DNA of 43,285 bases from a virus. This document shows, piece by piece, positions 5,570 through 13,426 of the stretch (positions within the stretch are counted from its first letter, which is position 1; the number at the start of each line of letters is the position of its first letter). The stretch is from positions 1 to 43,285 of IMG/VR virus record IMGVR_UViG_3300025009_000193; one strand, 5' to 3'. The position numbers were made by a program, and so were the translations under genes. The notes beneath the pieces are model-generated. The model had not been told where the DNA came from. It made no database searches and saw only the letters and a list, made by a program, of their open reading frames with translations.

Positions 5570-7842
5570 ACTATCGCCTTTCTAAACTTATTTAAGTCTA
5601 TTGGATCGCCACTCGTGGGGTGGGTATTGTAAAACCTTTCTATTATCTCAAATGCCTCTTCTGGTGTTAATCCGTTAGTTTGAAGCATAAAATCTGTATC
5701 TCGCAAAGCATTGTCTCTATTTCCAACTGTATATTCACGATTTAATTTCTCTATTGCTTTCTGTTCCCAATAACCTATGTCTCGCACTTTGTATGTAGCT
5801 GTACGAGGCTGTGGGGGGGTGTAATCATATTCTTTCCAGTTAAGTGGCTCACCGTCTATAAAGAAGTGCTTCGCCCCTTGTGGAGAGGGGAAGAAACTCC
5901 TGACCATGTCTTTAGTAGAGTCGTCTACAACAGCACCAAGAGAATTGGCATAGTTAGAATAAATCCTGCTCCAATCTTCTGGACTGCCCTCAAACGCATA
6001 CTTCAAAAGAATTATTACCCTAAATCGGTCTCTCTTCTCTGTCTTCTTACCAGATTTATCTATACTACTCTGATGACTCTTGGTCGTTATGATAAAACAC
6101 TTCGTTTTAGTCTTCTCAAAATACTCTTTTGCTTTCTCAAGTGTCCAACTATTATCTATATCAAGCGCTAGTAATGTGCCACCACCTATTGCTTTTTCTT
6201 TCTTTCTATAACCAGTAGTCAGTTGTGGCATGTATTGATAATTCTTTGTTATTTGTGGTAAATCCTCCCATTTAATATCTATTTTGGAATAATTAACAAC
6301 CTTTTTCATCTTATCTAAGTCTTCTTGCGCTGGTGCTACCATTAAATGTATTTGATCTTCGGTTGATTTTGTAAGAGGAAGTGCTTCTACGGAAACTTTG
6401 TTAGTGGTGTCATGAACAACAATATCGTAACCCCTCTCAATACCAAGTTGCTTTGTATCTTCAAGCAATTCTCTAAATTCGTTTCTTGAAGTTCGGTACT
6501 TAGTAAAACCAAGCTTTCTAATCTCTGTTTTAAGATGTTCACCTGGATTTTGTACCAAAAGGTCTAATAACTTCTCTTCTGGAAGCTTCTCGTTTTCCTG
6601 ATCGTAAATAAATTGACTTGTCTTTTGTGAATAATACTCGGTAAAGTATATTGCCTCTTCTACATCTTGCTTTTCTATTACATTATGGTTGTTGATCCAA
6701 GCAAACTCCCCTGCAAGTCTTACCATTTTCCAACTTCGCCCTCTGTACTCACTGGCAACAGACTCTTGCTTATTAATTAAAGAGTCGTACATCAACTCTC
6801 CATAAAGACTGTAAACTTCTATTAAATCTTCTGCTTCTTCTGTATAAGAAAATGTCTTATTGGGTGCTGTTGTGTTGTACTTTCTCAAAATCTCGTTTTT
6901 AATTGAGTCTTGTAAGTTTCTTACTTCACTGTAATTTATTTTTCTCTTGGCTAATATGTCCTGAATGGTCTCTTCTTTTTCATCTACTACTGAATTTGTT
7001 GGATAATATATAAAACTCCTTCTACCCAACCCACCACCCACAAAACGCATAACCACCTCCTTGCCGTTCTCTCCACTTATCCACTTAGGAGAGGTATTGC
7101 CCATAAATACAACTGGAGTATCTTTAATCGTAAGTATTTGCTTACTGCTTCTAATTACTTTTCCACCAAACTCCCTAACATCAAACGCTTTCAAAAGCCC
7201 TGACATAAATGCCATTGGTACTTCACTATCAGCTTTTGAAATATAACTTCCAAACTCGCTCATCATACAAAACGCCACACCTCTCTGAAACAACTTAATA
7301 GAATTGCACTGACTAACCAAACCCTCTATCGTTCCACTATCAAAACTAAATAGAAAATCATTAGGAAGCCCTACCTTTAATACCTCATCTTTGTCTTTCC
7401 TACTCATATTTTCCCAATCCTCTTTCGTTATGTTGTCTAAAAAATTGTATGGCATTGCCTTAAACTCTTCTAAAAACTTCCTGTAATCACTCTTTAAATC
7501 CGTTAAAACCCCGTCTAACAACTCCTCTTGTGCTAGTGCAAGGGGCAAGTCTTTACCACTACTACTTGGCATTACCTTTATTGCATAAATGTTGGGATAT
7601 ACACTCGATCCACCCTTTAAACTCTGTATTTTTACCCTTTTACTACACGCTACCAAGGATAGAAGTACCACTGTGTCTAATAATAAACTGTCCTGAAGCG
7701 TCTTAGGGTGCTTTTTTATCATGTAACCTTCTAATATCTGTCTAACAAACCCATTGAGCTTTCCCATTTCCAAGCTGTCTCCACTTGGGAGGCAGTTCCC
7801 TATCTCTTTCCTACATTGTGCTATTAGCGTTTGTGTATTCAT
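5566..7842 (-). CDS. Helicase-primase fusion, helicase-like domain first
   Basis: 758 residues. The N-terminal half resembles DUF3987-type P-loop helicase domains of primase proteins: a degenerate Walker A SSSGKD (93-98), an acidic SEFGS (E196) in the Walker B position and GNTSP (248-252) as a sensor-like motif. Residues about 420-490 could form a winged-helix linker. The C-terminal part resembles the archaeo-eukaryotic primase superfamily: DID (561-563), KSH (588-590) and VDDSTKD (639-645) in the expected order. This predicts RNA/DNA primer synthesis coupled to unwinding. Phage fusions usually place the primase first; here it is last. It is the first gene behind a leader and promoter next to the candidate origin. 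Confidence 0.7.
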   Translation of the reverse strand: MNTQTLIAQCRKEIGNCLPSGDSLEMGKLNGFVRQILEGYMIKKHPKTLQDSLLLDTVVLLSLVACSKRVKIQSLKGGSSVYPNIYAIKVMPSSSGKDLPLALAQEELLDGVLTDLKSDYRKFLEEFKAMPYNFLDNITKEDWENMSRKDKDEVLKVGLPNDFLFSFDSGTIEGLVSQCNSIKLFQRGVAFCMMSEFGSYISKADSEVPMAFMSGLLKAFDVREFGGKVIRSSKQILTIKDTPVVFMGNTSPKWISGENGKEVVMRFVGGGLGRRSFIYYPTNSVVDEKEETIQDILAKRKINYSEVRNLQDSIKNEILRKYNTTAPNKTFSYTEEAEDLIEVYSLYGELMYDSLINKQESVASEYRGRSWKMVRLAGEFAWINNHNVIEKQDVEEAIYFTEYYSQKTSQFIYDQENEKLPEEKLLDLLVQNPGEHLKTEIRKLGFTKYRTSRNEFRELLEDTKQLGIERGYDIVVHDTTNKVSVEALPLTKSTEDQIHLMVAPAQEDLDKMKKVVNYSKIDIKWEDLPQITKNYQYMPQLTTGYRKKEKAIGGGTLLALDIDNSWTLEKAKEYFEKTKTKCFIITTKSHQSSIDKSGKKTEKRDRFRVIILLKYAFEGSPEDWSRIYSNYANSLGAVVDDSTKDMVRSFFPSPQGAKHFFIDGEPLNWKEYDYTPPQPRTATYKVRDIGYWEQKAIEKLNREYTVGNRDNALRDTDFMLQTNGLTPEEAFEIIERFYNTHPTSGDPIDLNKFRKAIV

Positions 7843-7871
7843 TGTCTAGGTTTTTCCTTATTAAAACAAAA

Positions 7872-7971
7872 GGGGGCATAGTGTATGTGACCTATGAGAG
7901 AAACAAAACAGCTATGCCCCCTTGTCTTTTAATAATTACTTTGTATTTTTGAAAGTGATTTTCTCTCATAG
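7872..7971 (-). promoter_or_regulatory. Leader RNA with crossing stems (attenuator or pseudoknot)
   Basis: In the minus-strand transcript four elements occur in order: a CTATGAGAGAAA (7971-7960), b GGGGGCATAG (7921-7912), c TTTCTCTCATAG (7903-7892), d CTATGCCCCC (7881-7872). Element b pairs with d perfectly (10 bases) and is followed by TTTTGTTTT, giving an intrinsic-terminator shape. Element a pairs with c perfectly (12 bases), and c lies in the b:d loop, so the two stems cross. The predicted transcription start is at about 7972, so a would be the very 5' end of the RNA. This would control the helicase-primase gene. Confidence 0.65.
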
Positions 7972-7978
7972 TTGTTAA

Positions 7979-8007
7979 AATATATACCCTCCTTTTTCAC
8001 TTGTCAA
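7979..8007 (-). promoter_or_regulatory. Consensus sigma70 promoter for replication gene
   Basis: On the minus strand: TTGACA (8002-8007), 17-base spacer, TATATT (7979-7984). This is a perfect -35 and a near-perfect -10 at ideal spacing, the strongest promoter I see in the window. Transcription would start at about 7972 and run through the crossing-stem leader into the helicase-primase gene. Confidence 0.8.
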
Positions 8008-8048
8008 GAATAATTTCATTTTGACCTTTATATTTGTAAAAATGAATG

Positions 8049-8275
8049 CAAAAATGAAGATTACCTATACTACATAAGGAAAATTTGAGTGTCTTGTTGC
8101 TTCATTTTTGCATTTTTGCATTTTTGCACACTTCCGTATATATATTATTCTACTTTTAGGGGTATTTATTAAAGAGTAAATAATGCAATAATGTAAATAT
8201 GAATATTATAATATATTAATTATCTTTATTACATAAGGATAAAATGCACATCATTTCATTTTTGCACCATTTTTG
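8049..8275 (+). repeat. Iteron cluster and AT-rich region, candidate replication origin
   Basis: The 8-mer CATTTTTG occurs three times in perfect tandem (8103-8126) and again at 8257-8264 and 8268-8275, with an inverted copy at 8049-8056. TACATAAGGA is repeated directly at 8071 and 8230. Between the clusters (about 8130-8230) the DNA is almost pure A/T. The region is non-coding, lies behind the divergent promoter of the helicase-primase gene and before a nuclease gene. Iterons plus an AT-rich unwinding element next to the replication gene are the usual signs of an origin. Confidence 0.55.
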
Positions 8276-8327
8276 CATTTCCCTTTTGCAATGTGTTTCC
8301 TACCCCCTTTTTGTGCTATCCTTTACT

Positions 8328-8630
8328 ATGAACTCTCATGCTAAAGGCTATCGTAGGGAATACCAGTGTAAACTTAAACTCATTGAGCTTGGCTACCTTG
8401 TTGAACGAAAAAACTTCGCCCGTCATTGTGCCATTGACTTCTTTGGTCTCTTTGATCTTGTCGCTATTCGGGGTAATGAGTGTCTATGGGTGCAAGTGAA
8501 GTCCTCCCGTTATCCTGCCCGAAAGTCTGTTCGCGATATTCTTAAATGGAAAGAGGAGACTCATATTAGTCTCCCCTGTCAAGTCTGGTATAAAGAAAAT
8601 CGTAAGCCGTGGGTTATACTCCAAGCTTAA
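8328..8630 (+). CDS. Hjc-like PD-(D/E)XK nuclease (putative Holliday junction resolvase)
   Basis: 100 residues from ATG 8328; I rejected an upstream ATG at 8244 because it lies inside the iteron repeats and adds a low-complexity N-terminus. The features GYRREYQCKLKLIELGY (with a conserved Glu), FDLVAI (Asp) and WVQVKSS (QxK) match the Hjc/VRR-type nuclease core of E...D...(E/Q)xK. Cleavage of branched DNA during replication or before packaging is the probable role. It is the only plus-strand gene in the left 11 kb. Its last 4 bases overlap the convergent gene at 8627. Confidence 0.65.
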   Translation: MNSHAKGYRREYQCKLKLIELGYLVERKNFARHCAIDFFGLFDLVAIRGNECLWVQVKSSRYPARKSVRDILKWKEETHISLPCQVWYKENRKPWVILQA

Positions 8631-8881
8631 CCCTCTTCGCTATCTCCTTGAAATTGCTCTGCTCCACTCCCTTGGTTGTCGCTATCTTCCATTTGAGATA
8701 CTCGCTTATCACTTGGTTTATCTTCTTCATTGGTCTGCTTAATAAAATTAGTTAACTCGCCGTCGCATATAATACACCTCGCCTCTGTGATGTCGCATAC
8801 CCTCTCACAGCTCTCACAGATTATTACTGTGGGGCGATTGTCTATCATGTATATAAGCTTTTGTTGGTATATGCTACTCAT
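8627..8881 (-). CDS. Small zinc-ribbon protein with acidic tail
   Basis: 84 residues. CESCERVC (23-30) and CIIC (36-39) form a compact four-Cys zinc ribbon. Residues 45-84 are a disordered, acidic Asp/Glu/Ser/Gln tail. The start overlaps the upstream stop as ATGA, indicating coupled translation. Last of the small early genes from the 11.1 kb promoter. A regulator or host-protein binder is possible, but the function is not known. Confidence 0.6.
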   Translation of the reverse strand: MSSIYQQKLIYMIDNRPTVIICESCERVCDITEARCIICDGELTNFIKQTNEEDKPSDKRVSQMEDSDNQGSGAEQFQGDSEEG

Positions 8882-9111
8882 AGCTCTTCTTCCCTTGTTT
8901 TTATCTCTTCAAGGATTTTTAACACCTCTTCGCCACTGATTACTACTGTTTTTCCCTCTGGATATGTCTCTCCATAGTCTATAAACATGTCCTCATTGTA
9001 AAATATTGTGAAAAACTCGTTGCCCTTGTCGTCTAAATAACTTCTGATTGTCCTTTGTGTGCTGTTTATCTCGGTTGTGTCACTTAAAATGTCTTCTATG
9101 TACTTGTTCAT
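8878..9111 (-). CDS. Hypothetical small acidic protein
   Basis: 77 residues. Beta segments around FFTIFYNEDMFIDYGETYPEG are followed by a C-terminal helix (EEVLKILEEIKTREEEL). It is coupled (ATGA) to the zinc-ribbon gene downstream. It has an AT-only leader with alternating AATTAAT units and no Shine-Dalgarno. No family is recognised. Confidence 0.55.
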   Translation of the reverse strand: MNKYIEDILSDTTEINSTQRTIRSYLDDKGNEFFTIFYNEDMFIDYGETYPEGKTVVISGEEVLKILEEIKTREEEL

Positions 9112-9128
9112 TTGATTAATTTATTAAT

Positions 9129-9404
9129 TTATATACTCTCTATTAGTGGTGTTTCTCTCTCTAATAACCTTGTTGCTAATTCTGTTGCCTTGTTGCCAAA
9201 CTGTATTACCTCTTTCCCTGTTGTTTCGTCTGTGAAAACTATGTTATATATATAGCCGTCGCTAGTATAATATACTTCTAAAGTGTACTCTGTCTCTCCT
9301 TGTTCATTGTCTAGTTGAATCTCTTGTATTGTTTGATAGTTATAACAAAGATTGTGGCTCTTTATGGCTTCAATAATCTTGTTTTGTATCTCTTTTTTAT
9401 TCAT
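9129..9404 (-). CDS. Hypothetical small protein
   Basis: 91 residues. An N-terminal helix (KKEIQNKIIEAIKSH) precedes several beta strands ending in a short helix. The size and the order of helix then strands resemble the neighbouring 77-residue protein, so the two may be distant paralogues. It has the AT-only leader typical of this operon. The function is unknown. Confidence 0.55.
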   Translation of the reverse strand: MNKKEIQNKIIEAIKSHNLCYNYQTIQEIQLDNEQGETEYTLEVYYTSDGYIYNIVFTDETTGKEVIQFGNKATELATRLLERETPLIESI

Positions 9405-9464
9405 TTTATTAATTTGTTAATTTATTGCGACATTTTAAAGTCTGATGTCGCCTAGACTTGTCCT

Positions 9465-9950
9465 TTATTCGGACTTGATACTTATTTCCCTGACTAGTTT
9501 CTTATCCTCTTCACTTACAAAACTGTAAGTTAAGATCGGCTCACTCTTTAGAGTTAACTCTTCATCTGCATCTCCCCAACTCTCGCCCTCTTTTATTTTG
9601 TACTTCGCCTCATAACATTTTAATTCCTTGTTTACTAAATCTATCGTGTATAAATATTCAATGTCTTCATGAACCCCTGTTGTTGGCTCGTATGCCCCTA
9701 CTTTCCACTCCATGAAAGAGTATTTCTCTTCGTTTGGTTTGGTAATGTCGCCTGTGAACCCGTATTCAATAGCACCCTTGAGGATTAAAAACCCTGCTGA
9801 CTGACTTACATTGTCTCTCAACTGGTCTTTGTACATGTTTACAAACTCTTTGAGACTCTCCATTGTTGTTTCTGGATAGCCGTCGCTGTGTCTGTAAAAA
9901 TAGAGTTTGTCGCTCTTGTCCTCTATTATTATATTCGCTCTTGTACTCAT
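9465..9950 (-). CDS. Conserved phage hypothetical (MSTRANI family)
   Basis: 161 residues. The start MSTRANIIIEDKSDKLYFYRHSDGYPE is the recognisable hallmark of a widespread phage and bacterial protein family of unknown function: a strand, then YRHSDGYPE, then a helix for counting or size. It lies among small early genes, 85 bases behind the previous gene. The leader contains AATTAAT repeats. I know of no demonstrated activity. Confidence 0.65.
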   Translation of the reverse strand: MSTRANIIIEDKSDKLYFYRHSDGYPETTMESLKEFVNMYKDQLRDNVSQSAGFLILKGAIEYGFTGDITKPNEEKYSFMEWKVGAYEPTTGVHEDIEYLYTIDLVNKELKCYEAKYKIKEGESWGDADEELTLKSEPILTYSFVSEEDKKLVREISIKSE

Positions 9951-10035
9951 AACTTTAATTTAATTAATTTAATTAGTTATGTAGTTAAGAATTAAACTAC
10001 TTGCAAGGGATAAGCTTTTATCCCCTGCTAGTAAC

Positions 10036-10368
10036 TTATGAGTTGAAATACACTTCTTCTAAAAACTCTATATCTTCTTCTGTTAAATCTCCATAAAAAT
10101 TGTACTCGTTCTCTGTTCTTGTGTATTCTTCTCCACCTACTTCTATGGTGATATTTTTTGTTATTCCCATAATTGCACCTATTAAACTCTCATATCCCAT
10201 GCCACTATCTAAACTCCCCGTTTTAATCCCCTCCATTATCTGTGCCTCTATCTCTTCTCTGGTGTTTCCCTCTAATACTTCTGAAGAGTAAGCACCTCTG
10301 CCACCTCCCCAACAATTACCATAGACATATCCCTTGGCAATATATTTTATTTTTTCTTTTGTTTTCAT
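10036..10368 (-). CDS. Hypothetical early protein
   Basis: 110 residues. A glycine-rich stretch YVYGNCWGGGRGAYSSE (14-30) is followed by an acidic helical region and a C-terminal EEDIEFLEEVYF. It has no membrane segment. Similar glycine/tyrosine motifs occur in small phage hypothetical proteins, but I cannot name the family. It has an AT-rich leader without Shine-Dalgarno. Confidence 0.55.
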   Translation of the reverse strand: MKTKEKIKYIAKGYVYGNCWGGGRGAYSSEVLEGNTREEIEAQIMEGIKTGSLDSGMGYESLIGAIMGITKNITIEVGGEEYTRTENEYNFYGDLTEEDIEFLEEVYFNS

Positions 10369-10389
10369 TTAATTAATTTGATTAATTTA

Positions 10390-10563
10390 TTATTTAGCTC
10401 CTAAACTCTTTAATATACGAGGATACTCTCTCCCACTTACAGAAAAGATATATATGAGGTATTCCATTCTTTCATAATTAGAAAGTTTATAGAATAAACT
10501 CCTATGGTCTGATAAGTTTCCATTTATATAACTCCTGTACATTAAACTGAATTGGTCTTCCAT
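10390..10563 (-). CDS. 57-residue early protein
   Basis: The frame runs from ATG 10563 to TAA 10390 and fills the space between two accepted genes. The protein is MEDQFSLMYRSYINGN... and ends LKSLGAK: soluble, basic-aromatic and probably helical. The leader upstream (AATTTATTAATATAG-like AT run) matches those of the neighbouring genes, which supports translation. No function is recognised. Confidence 0.5.
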   Translation of the reverse strand: MEDQFSLMYRSYINGNLSDHRSLFYKLSNYERMEYLIYIFSVSGREYPRILKSLGAK

Positions 10564-10590
10564 TCTATTAATATGTTTAATTTATTTAAT

Positions 10591-10980
10591 TTATAACCAA
10601 TGCGACAAACTCGTGCCGTCTGGATAGGTTATTGACATTATTGTATTGTCTTTATCTATCTCTATATGTATATTCAAAGCTTTCTCTATCTCTTTAATAC
10701 TATTTTCTTCTTCTAACATATCAAAGACTCGACTAGTAATATCATCGTTTACTGTTTCATCTCCATGCATAACTAAATGTATATCGTAGTCGCTTATGTC
10801 TTCGCCGTCTTCTACATCATAAAACAACTCATTGTTAATCTCTTCCCACGAGTCCCAACCACTGCACTCTGGATATTCATCACTAATCTCTTGCCAAACT
10901 TCACCACCCTTTTTGAAATGGTCTTTAACTTCTTGCTTGGTCTTTGCTGTTGGGTAGTCAACGAACAATTTTGTATTCAT
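10591..10980 (-). CDS. Hypothetical acidic early protein
   Basis: 129 residues, strongly acidic in the middle (DVEDGEDISDYDIHLVMHGDE). It could be a DNA-mimic-like or nucleic-acid-interfering protein on charge alone, but there is no family evidence. It is second in the operon that starts at the divergent region near 11.15 kb. Confidence 0.55.
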   Translation of the reverse strand: MNTKLFVDYPTAKTKQEVKDHFKKGGEVWQEISDEYPECSGWDSWEEINNELFYDVEDGEDISDYDIHLVMHGDETVNDDITSRVFDMLEEENSIKEIEKALNIHIEIDKDNTIMSITYPDGTSLSHWL

Positions 10981-10998
10981 ATTATTAATTTGATTAAT

Positions 10999-11145
10999 TT
11001 AAAAATTAAAACTATCTGCGACACTTACAACTATCATGCTTACCAATAAGAACAGGAGTATTAAAATACTCTCTATTTTATTATAGGCCTTGGAAAACAT
11101 CAGTTTTTTCTTTAGCCTTTCATAGCCTAGAAATGTTGTTGGCAT
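10999..11145 (-). CDS. 48-residue single-span membrane protein
   Basis: From ATG 11143-11145 to TAA at 10999. A basic N-terminus (YERLKKKLMFSKAYNK) precedes one hydrophobic span (ILILLFLLVSMIVVSV) and a short end. It is the first gene behind the promoter at 11182-11210, so it would be made earliest in this operon. An inner-membrane orientation with the basic end inside is expected. The function is unknown. Confidence 0.5.
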   Translation of the reverse strand: MPTTFLGYERLKKKLMFSKAYNKIESILILLFLLVSMIVVSVADSFNF

Positions 11146-11181
11146 AATGTTTTATTAAGATATTAATTTATATATTAAAGA

Positions 11182-11210
11182 ATTATAACACTTGTTATAT
11201 TAGAATACAA
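11182..11210 (-). promoter_or_regulatory. Early promoter with operator palindrome (second copy)
   Basis: On the minus strand: -35 TTGTAT (11205-11210), 17-base spacer, -10 TATAAT (11182-11187). The palindrome TATAACA-CT-TGTTATA (11184-11199) covers the -10, as at 4977-5005. It lies between the leftward early operon (first start 11145) and the rightward late genes (first start 11251), so a bound regulator could affect both directions. Confidence 0.6.
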
Positions 11211-11250
11211 GTATTTATTCTTGTTTGAAAATAGCTTAATATAGAGATAT

Positions 11251-11745
11251 ATGGAAACAACAGCAAAAAGATTAAAGAAAAAGAAATATCTTACGATCGC
11301 GAAAAAAGTCATTGAGGGTAGTACAGTTAAAAAAGCTATGTTGGAGGCTGGGTATAGCAAAGGTGTTGCTAAAAGACCAACTGAAGTTATACACAATAGG
11401 ACATTCAAGGAGATACTAGACGAATTATTGCCTGAAGAATATGTTATTGGAGAACATAGAAAACTCTATAATGAGCATAGGCAGTTGAAACAGGTGCGAC
11501 TAGATACAATAGACGATGATATTATCAATAAGAATATAGAGGGGTTAGAAAATGTGCAAGTCCTAAAAAACGAAAAAGACGGCTATACTACACTATTAAT
11601 TAATGAAGTAGACAAAGAGGCTAGGAGAAATGCTGTTGAAATGGCATATAAGTTAAGGGGTTCATTCTCTCCTATTAAACTAGAAGTTAAACGAACATAC
11701 GAGGACTTAACAGACAAGGAGATACTAGAGCTAATGAAGGGATAG
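11251..11745 (+). CDS. terS: Terminase small subunit, putative
   Basis: 164 residues. The N-terminal basic region plus a helix-turn-helix (VIEGSTVKKAMLEAGYSK, about 22-39) matches the DNA-recognition domain of phage TerS proteins. The C-terminal helices and ending EDLTDKEILELMKG are typical of TerS oligomerisation and motor-contact regions. It is the first gene of the rightward block, directly before TerL. Expected role: recognition of the packaging site and regulation of TerL. Confidence 0.65.
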   Translation: METTAKRLKKKKYLTIAKKVIEGSTVKKAMLEAGYSKGVAKRPTEVIHNRTFKEILDELLPEEYVIGEHRKLYNEHRQLKQVRLDTIDDDIINKNIEGLENVQVLKNEKDGYTTLLINEVDKEARRNAVEMAYKLRGSFSPIKLEVKRTYEDLTDKEILELMKG

Positions 11746-11747
11746 GA

Positions 11748-11786
11748 GGGGAGACTCCATATAAGACTAATTATACTCGGTCTCCC
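11748..11786 (+). other. Stem-loop in terS-terL gap
   Basis: GGGAGAC pairs with GTCTCCC around a 24-base loop. The gap from 11746 to 11989 holds no convincing gene; the rest has AT-rich and G-runs only. There is no T-tract after the stem, so this is not a clear terminator. It could be a packaging-site element or mRNA processing signal, which is a guess from its place between the terminase genes. Confidence 0.35.
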
Positions 11787-11989
11787 TACATACTAGATAC
11801 ATTGATACAGAGGGCTTTCTTATACATAGGGGTGTATATGAGAGGGGGGTGTGCATACTATAAGACATTAAAACAAACAATTCCCCACAAAAAAGGGGGA
11901 CGACCACCCGATCTAAAGTAATATAGTTACCGCTCCGACGACGAAAAGAAAAAGTGAAAGGGTGAACAAATAAATTGAACACATAAACC

Positions 11990-13426
11990 ATGCAAATACC
12001 AGAACAACTGCGTAAAGAGTTACTTTACCGTGCTAACTACGAGAAATACAGGTACTACAAGCCGATAGGGAAGGTAGAAAATTTTTTAGAAAAATTATTA
12101 TCGGGCAATTACATGGTTGGTGCGCTTCTTGCCGCGAACGGAATAGGAAAGAGTACGGCCATGGTGAACACGATAGCTCATTTATGTTATCCGTGTGGCA
12201 ACAAGTATTTTCAACAGCCTTTAATGACCAAGTGGGAGTATCCAAAAAGGGGGAGGATAGTAAGTGACGCGACAACGATTAAGGAGACGATAGTTCCCGC
12301 ACTCATGAATTGGTTTCCCGTCAACAGGTACATGACGCTTAACAGGGGGAAGAATTATCCCGCTAGTTGGACGACGGACACAGGTTGGGAGTTTGATTTA
12401 ATGACCTACGACCAAGACCCGAAGGAGTTTGAGAGTGCGACGCTTGGTTTTGTCCTCTTCGACGAGCCTCCACCAGAGAGTATTTACAAAGCAAGTATTG
12501 CAAGACTTAGAAAAGGTGGTATCTGTGGCATATTCGCGACTCCACTAATGGGTTCTGCTTGGTTATACGACGAGATAGTAGCGAATCCCAATGCGGAGAG
12601 CAACTACCGCTTCTTTATGGAAGCCGAAGTAGAGGACGCTTGTAAGATACATGGTGTTAGGGGTTTTTTAGATCATGATATTATCACTAAAATGGTAGCG
12701 CAGTATAAGGACGAGGACATGGTAAGTCGTGTTTTTGGTAAGTTTCAGCACTTGGTAGGGCTTATCTTTAAGGAGTTTAACCGAGATGTTCATGTGCTTA
12801 AGCCCTTTGAGTTAAACAGAGACGACTATTGTGTATATGTTAGTTGGGACACACACCCGAGAGAGCCAGAAGCGATTGTGTGGGTAGCAGTGGACAGGAA
12901 GGGCAGATGTATTGTTGTGGACGAATTGTGGACAGACGCCCCTACTCAAGAGCTTGTAGCGCGTGTGAAAGACATTGACAGTAAGTACAGGATAGTCAAG
13001 CGACTAATAGACCCGAGTGCGTTTATAGAGGATAAGAGGACAGGTGACAGTTTTGCAAACTTGTTATCAAGAGAATACGGTCTCAATTTTGAGGCGGGGA
13101 GTAAAAGGAGAGCGGACGCAGTGCGCCAGTTGCAAGACGCGTTTCACTATGAGATTAGTGCTGGAGAAATGCCAATTAAGCCCATGTTACTCATTAGTCA
13201 AGTGTGCGAAAGGTTCATTTGGGAGTTGCAGCATTGGCAGTGGCAGGAGTACACGGGTAAAACGGCAGACAAGCGTGGTGCAAATCCTAGGCCTGAGGAC
13301 AAAAACGATCACTTTATTGAAGCAGTTGGTAGGATATTGCTTGAGGGGGCGCATTTTGTGGAGAGGACAAGGGATAATGAGGACAGCAGCTTTGTAGACG
13401 ACATCAACAACGACCCATTTAATTAG
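11990..13426 (+). CDS. terL: Terminase large subunit
   Basis: 478 residues, normal size. The ATPase has Walker A AANGIGKS (48-55) and Walker B LGFVLFDEP (D158, E159). The C-terminal RNase H-like nuclease has VSWDTHP (D287), a second acid at RLIDPSA (D341) and a late DKNDHF acid cluster. It powers DNA translocation and cuts concatemers. The absence of an obvious coiled N-terminal extension fits a compact TerL of podovirus-like phages. Confidence 0.9.
   Translation: MQIPEQLRKELLYRANYEKYRYYKPIGKVENFLEKLLSGNYMVGALLAANGIGKSTAMVNTIAHLCYPCGNKYFQQPLMTKWEYPKRGRIVSDATTIKETIVPALMNWFPVNRYMTLNRGKNYPASWTTDTGWEFDLMTYDQDPKEFESATLGFVLFDEPPPESIYKASIARLRKGGICGIFATPLMGSAWLYDEIVANPNAESNYRFFMEAEVEDACKIHGVRGFLDHDIITKMVAQYKDEDMVSRVFGKFQHLVGLIFKEFNRDVHVLKPFELNRDDYCVYVSWDTHPREPEAIVWVAVDRKGRCIVVDELWTDAPTQELVARVKDIDSKYRIVKRLIDPSAFIEDKRTGDSFANLLSREYGLNFEAGSKRRADAVRQLQDAFHYEISAGEMPIKPMLLISQVCERFIWELQHWQWQEYTGKTADKRGANPRPEDKNDHFIEAVGRILLEGAHFVERTRDNEDSSFVDDINNDPFN

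Noticed and set aside
8244-8327. Upstream start for the Hjc-like nuclease
   Set aside because: The extra 28 codons are translated iteron repeats with Phe/His/Cys-rich sequence; ATG 8328 fits the domain start.
11767-11991. Minus-strand frame between terS and terL
   Set aside because: It is made of a low-complexity antisense translation with no leader; the gap is more likely regulatory.
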